This document shows, piece by piece, positions 19,780 to 20,987 of a stretch of 20,987 nucleotides of DNA. Source of the DNA: Haplomitrium mnioides (Eukaryota > Marchantiophyta > Haplomitriopsida > Calobryales); the NCBI GenBank assembly GCA_049999725.1, contig JBNGIS010020927.1:1-20987 (forward strand), read 5' to 3'. The stretch's first letter is position 1, and each line of letters begins with the position of its first letter. Made by a program: the position numbers and the translations under genes. Below the pieces are notes generated by a model, which saw only the letters and a program-made list of their open reading frames with translations, was not told the origin of the DNA and did no database searches.

Positions 19780-20085
19780 ATGGAATTCTAGGCACTGAGA
19801 TTAGATGGCTCCAACTGCTCGTCATGGTTACTAAACATCACAATATATTTGGCATCCAAGCGTATCCGTGAAACACTCAACATAGACAATGATGTCACCC
19901 ACTATGGTGTAGCCAGAGCCCTTATCTTGATTCAACACCACTTGGTGGAACCTTTGAGACTCCAATACGTGAGCTATAATAGTCCTCACTTGATGTGGCA
20001 AGAGCTGAAACTCAAATTTGACTACTTGACAAGCATAGCGCTCCATGTAGCGAGACACGTGTCAGTCGGTAGTTTGGAGCACTAA
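19780..20085 (+). pseudogene. Ty1/copia gag, N-terminal part, truncated
   Basis: The frame starts at ATG 19780, has one early TAG (19789-19791), then reads ALRLDGSNCSSWLLNITIYL, the LxGxNYxxW-type start of copia gag proteins. Next come RETLNIDNDV, ARALILIQHHLVEPLRLQYV and SPHLMWQELKLKFDYLTS, matching the helical gag (UBN2-type) domain. The usual continuation after IALHVARH is missing. The phase instead runs into unrelated residues and TAA 20083-20085, close to where base composition changes. Gag forms the particle that holds element RNA and enzymes. About 100 of the usual 300 or more residues remain. The early stop could be a decayed Gln codon. Confidence 0.72.
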
Positions 20086-20499
20086 GGCTGAACGCACGAA
20101 ATCGGAAGCACCACTGGCCACATTGTTCCCTTTGCAAGTGTGAAGGCCCTCAGGAACAGCTGATTACCTCAAACAGCTGTTAAGAGCAGGGTGCATGAGT
20201 CCTGGGAGGGAAACAAGACCATGGCGGAGGAGGAAGAAGAAGGGATCACCAACAAGGAAGCCCGAAGGCACTCCGAAGGAAGGCAGATCACGGGTGTCCT
20301 GCAGCGGCCACAAAACGGGAAGCAAGGATCGGGAGCTGACAGGAGGAGGTAAGATCGTCACAAGGGCGAGCAAGGCCAGGGAAGAGGGACGCCTTGATCC
20401 CGCAAGCAACAGCGAACCCTGCAGAGGCAGATCGAACACTCCATCCGACTCGGTAAGTCCAGGCGGAAGAGTGAAGTCCCCGAGAGGTCCCGCGAGGTT

Positions 20500-20552
20500 C
20501 CACGGAAACGTGGCGTCTCCAGAGCCTTTGTGGGATTCCACGGACTACGTGG
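20500..20552 (+). repeat. Paired CCACG/CGTGG hairpins
   Basis: TTCCACGG-AAACGTGGC and TTCCACGG-ACTACGTGGC are direct repeats 38 bp apart. Each is itself a perfect 5-bp hairpin: CCACG-GAAA-CGTGG (20500-20513) and CCACG-GACTA-CGTGG (20538-20552). CACGTGG-like arms also resemble plant G-box half sites. Confidence 0.6.
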
Positions 20553-20596
20553 CAGCGCCAGGAGGCCCGCGGATCTGCGGAAAGGCGCCTCCCTAA

Positions 20597-20664
20597 GTGG
20601 GGAGACCACTTAATGGGGTTCCGAAGCGTCTTCTGACGTGGGGAACCCGGTTAAGCGGGATCCG
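20597..20664 (+). repeat. 27-bp imperfect direct repeat
   Basis: GTGGGGAGACCACTTAATGG (20597-20616) plus GGTTCCG is repeated as GTGGGGAACCCGGTTAAGCG (20638-20657) plus GGATCCG, at 41-bp spacing. The copies are gap-free and match at about 19 of 27 positions. Confidence 0.5.
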
Positions 20665-20987
20665 CGAGGAACCCAACAGGGACGGAAGGAAAGGGGCCCA
20701 AAACAGCGAGTTATCGCGGGCCTGGCCGAAGGAAGATGGGGGGAGTGCCGTAAGGGCAATGTATCGAAGATCCGGGAGGAGGAAGAGCGCGGAAGCCGAA
20801 GGGGCGGCCTAGCGCAGCTTTGCCAGAAGGAAAACACAGAGGAAGAGCTGAAAAGGGGACCGATCCCTGATCTGACCGAATAAGAGGGAGTGAAGGCGAA
20901 AAGGCGACTTGTGGGCGAACCGATTCCAACGACGTGCATCAGTGGCGAAGCGGTGACCCAACGCAAACCGTCCAACGGGAAGAGGGC

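Larger units (their letters stand above)
20190..20987. other. GC-rich, CpG-rich, purine-skewed segment
   Basis: Base composition jumps from AT-rich to about 60% G+C (39 of 60 bases in 20461-20520) with dense CpG, and the plus strand is dominated by A and G. Several overlapping frames of 70-130 codons are open on both strands, as expected from stop-poor GC-rich DNA, and none resembles a known protein. One start, ACCATGGCG at 20218-20226, has strong plant initiation context and opens an acidic stretch (MAEEEEEGITNKEA), but the phase stops at 20349. AGGTAAGA at 20347-20354 and GGTAAGT near 20453 look like splice donors. This could be a first exon, a GC-rich retroelement leader or LTR, or a non-nuclear insertion; I cannot decide. 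It runs off the window. Confidence 0.45.

Noticed and set aside
20164-20975. Several long open frames on both strands of the GC-rich segment
   Set aside because: Overlapping frames in GC-rich, stop-poor DNA. They are low-complexity Arg/Pro/Ser/Gly sequences and no single one stands out.

Overview
The window looks like intergenic DNA of a large, repeat-rich plant nuclear genome. The first 20 kb is AT-rich and built almost entirely of decayed retroelements and satellite DNA. I found no intact cellular gene, no tRNA or rRNA gene and no CRISPR array. The mix of element types (a chromodomain Ty3 element, a second gag family, a Ty1/copia gag, and a LINE carrying an RRM-like ORF1) suggests a land plant, perhaps a gymnosperm, fern or lycophyte. 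That placement is inference only.

Layout, left to right: (1) 1-671, a broken plus-strand coding relic of unknown family. (2) About 1040-2095, a LINE relic with ORF1 joined directly to a structured 3' tail and no ORF2. (3) About 2160-2960, AT-rich DNA with a 52-bp tandem duplication and scattered copies of one motif. (4) About 3220-4440, a minus-strand degenerate reading frame of unknown family. (5) About 4590-7419, a diverged satellite with a ~97-bp unit and about 30 units. (6) 7420-12354, a 4935-bp Ty3-type chromovirus with two 389-bp LTRs, PBS, gag, protease, RT, RNase H, integrase and C-terminal chromodomain, all broken by stops and frameshifts. (7) 12355-13444, a minus-strand gag relic from a different LTR element, cut off exactly at the chromovirus 3' LTR. 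(8) 13445 to about 16920, non-coding DNA that could be the leader and LTR of that element. (9) About 16926-17690, the satellite resumes in the same orientation. (10) 17690-19779, pyrimidine-rich non-coding DNA with a degenerate short repeat and three inverted repeats. (11) 19780-20085, the N-terminal part of a Ty1/copia gag. (12) About 20190-20987, an abrupt GC-rich, CpG-rich, purine-skewed segment with small hairpins and direct repeats, running off the window.

The pieces read as nested insertion into a satellite array followed by rearrangement. The chromovirus has satellite on its left and the foreign gag on its right, with no target-site duplication. This suggests recombination between two chromovirus copies, or a deletion at one border. 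Decay looks like methylcytosine deamination: many in-frame TGA/TAG codons, mostly transitions between the LTRs, and Asp-to-Asn changes at catalytic residues of both RT and RNase H. No working gene system or novel defence or metabolic system is visible. The most unusual items are the split satellite family, the recombinant chromovirus junctions, the ORF1-only LINE and the GC-rich terminal segment.
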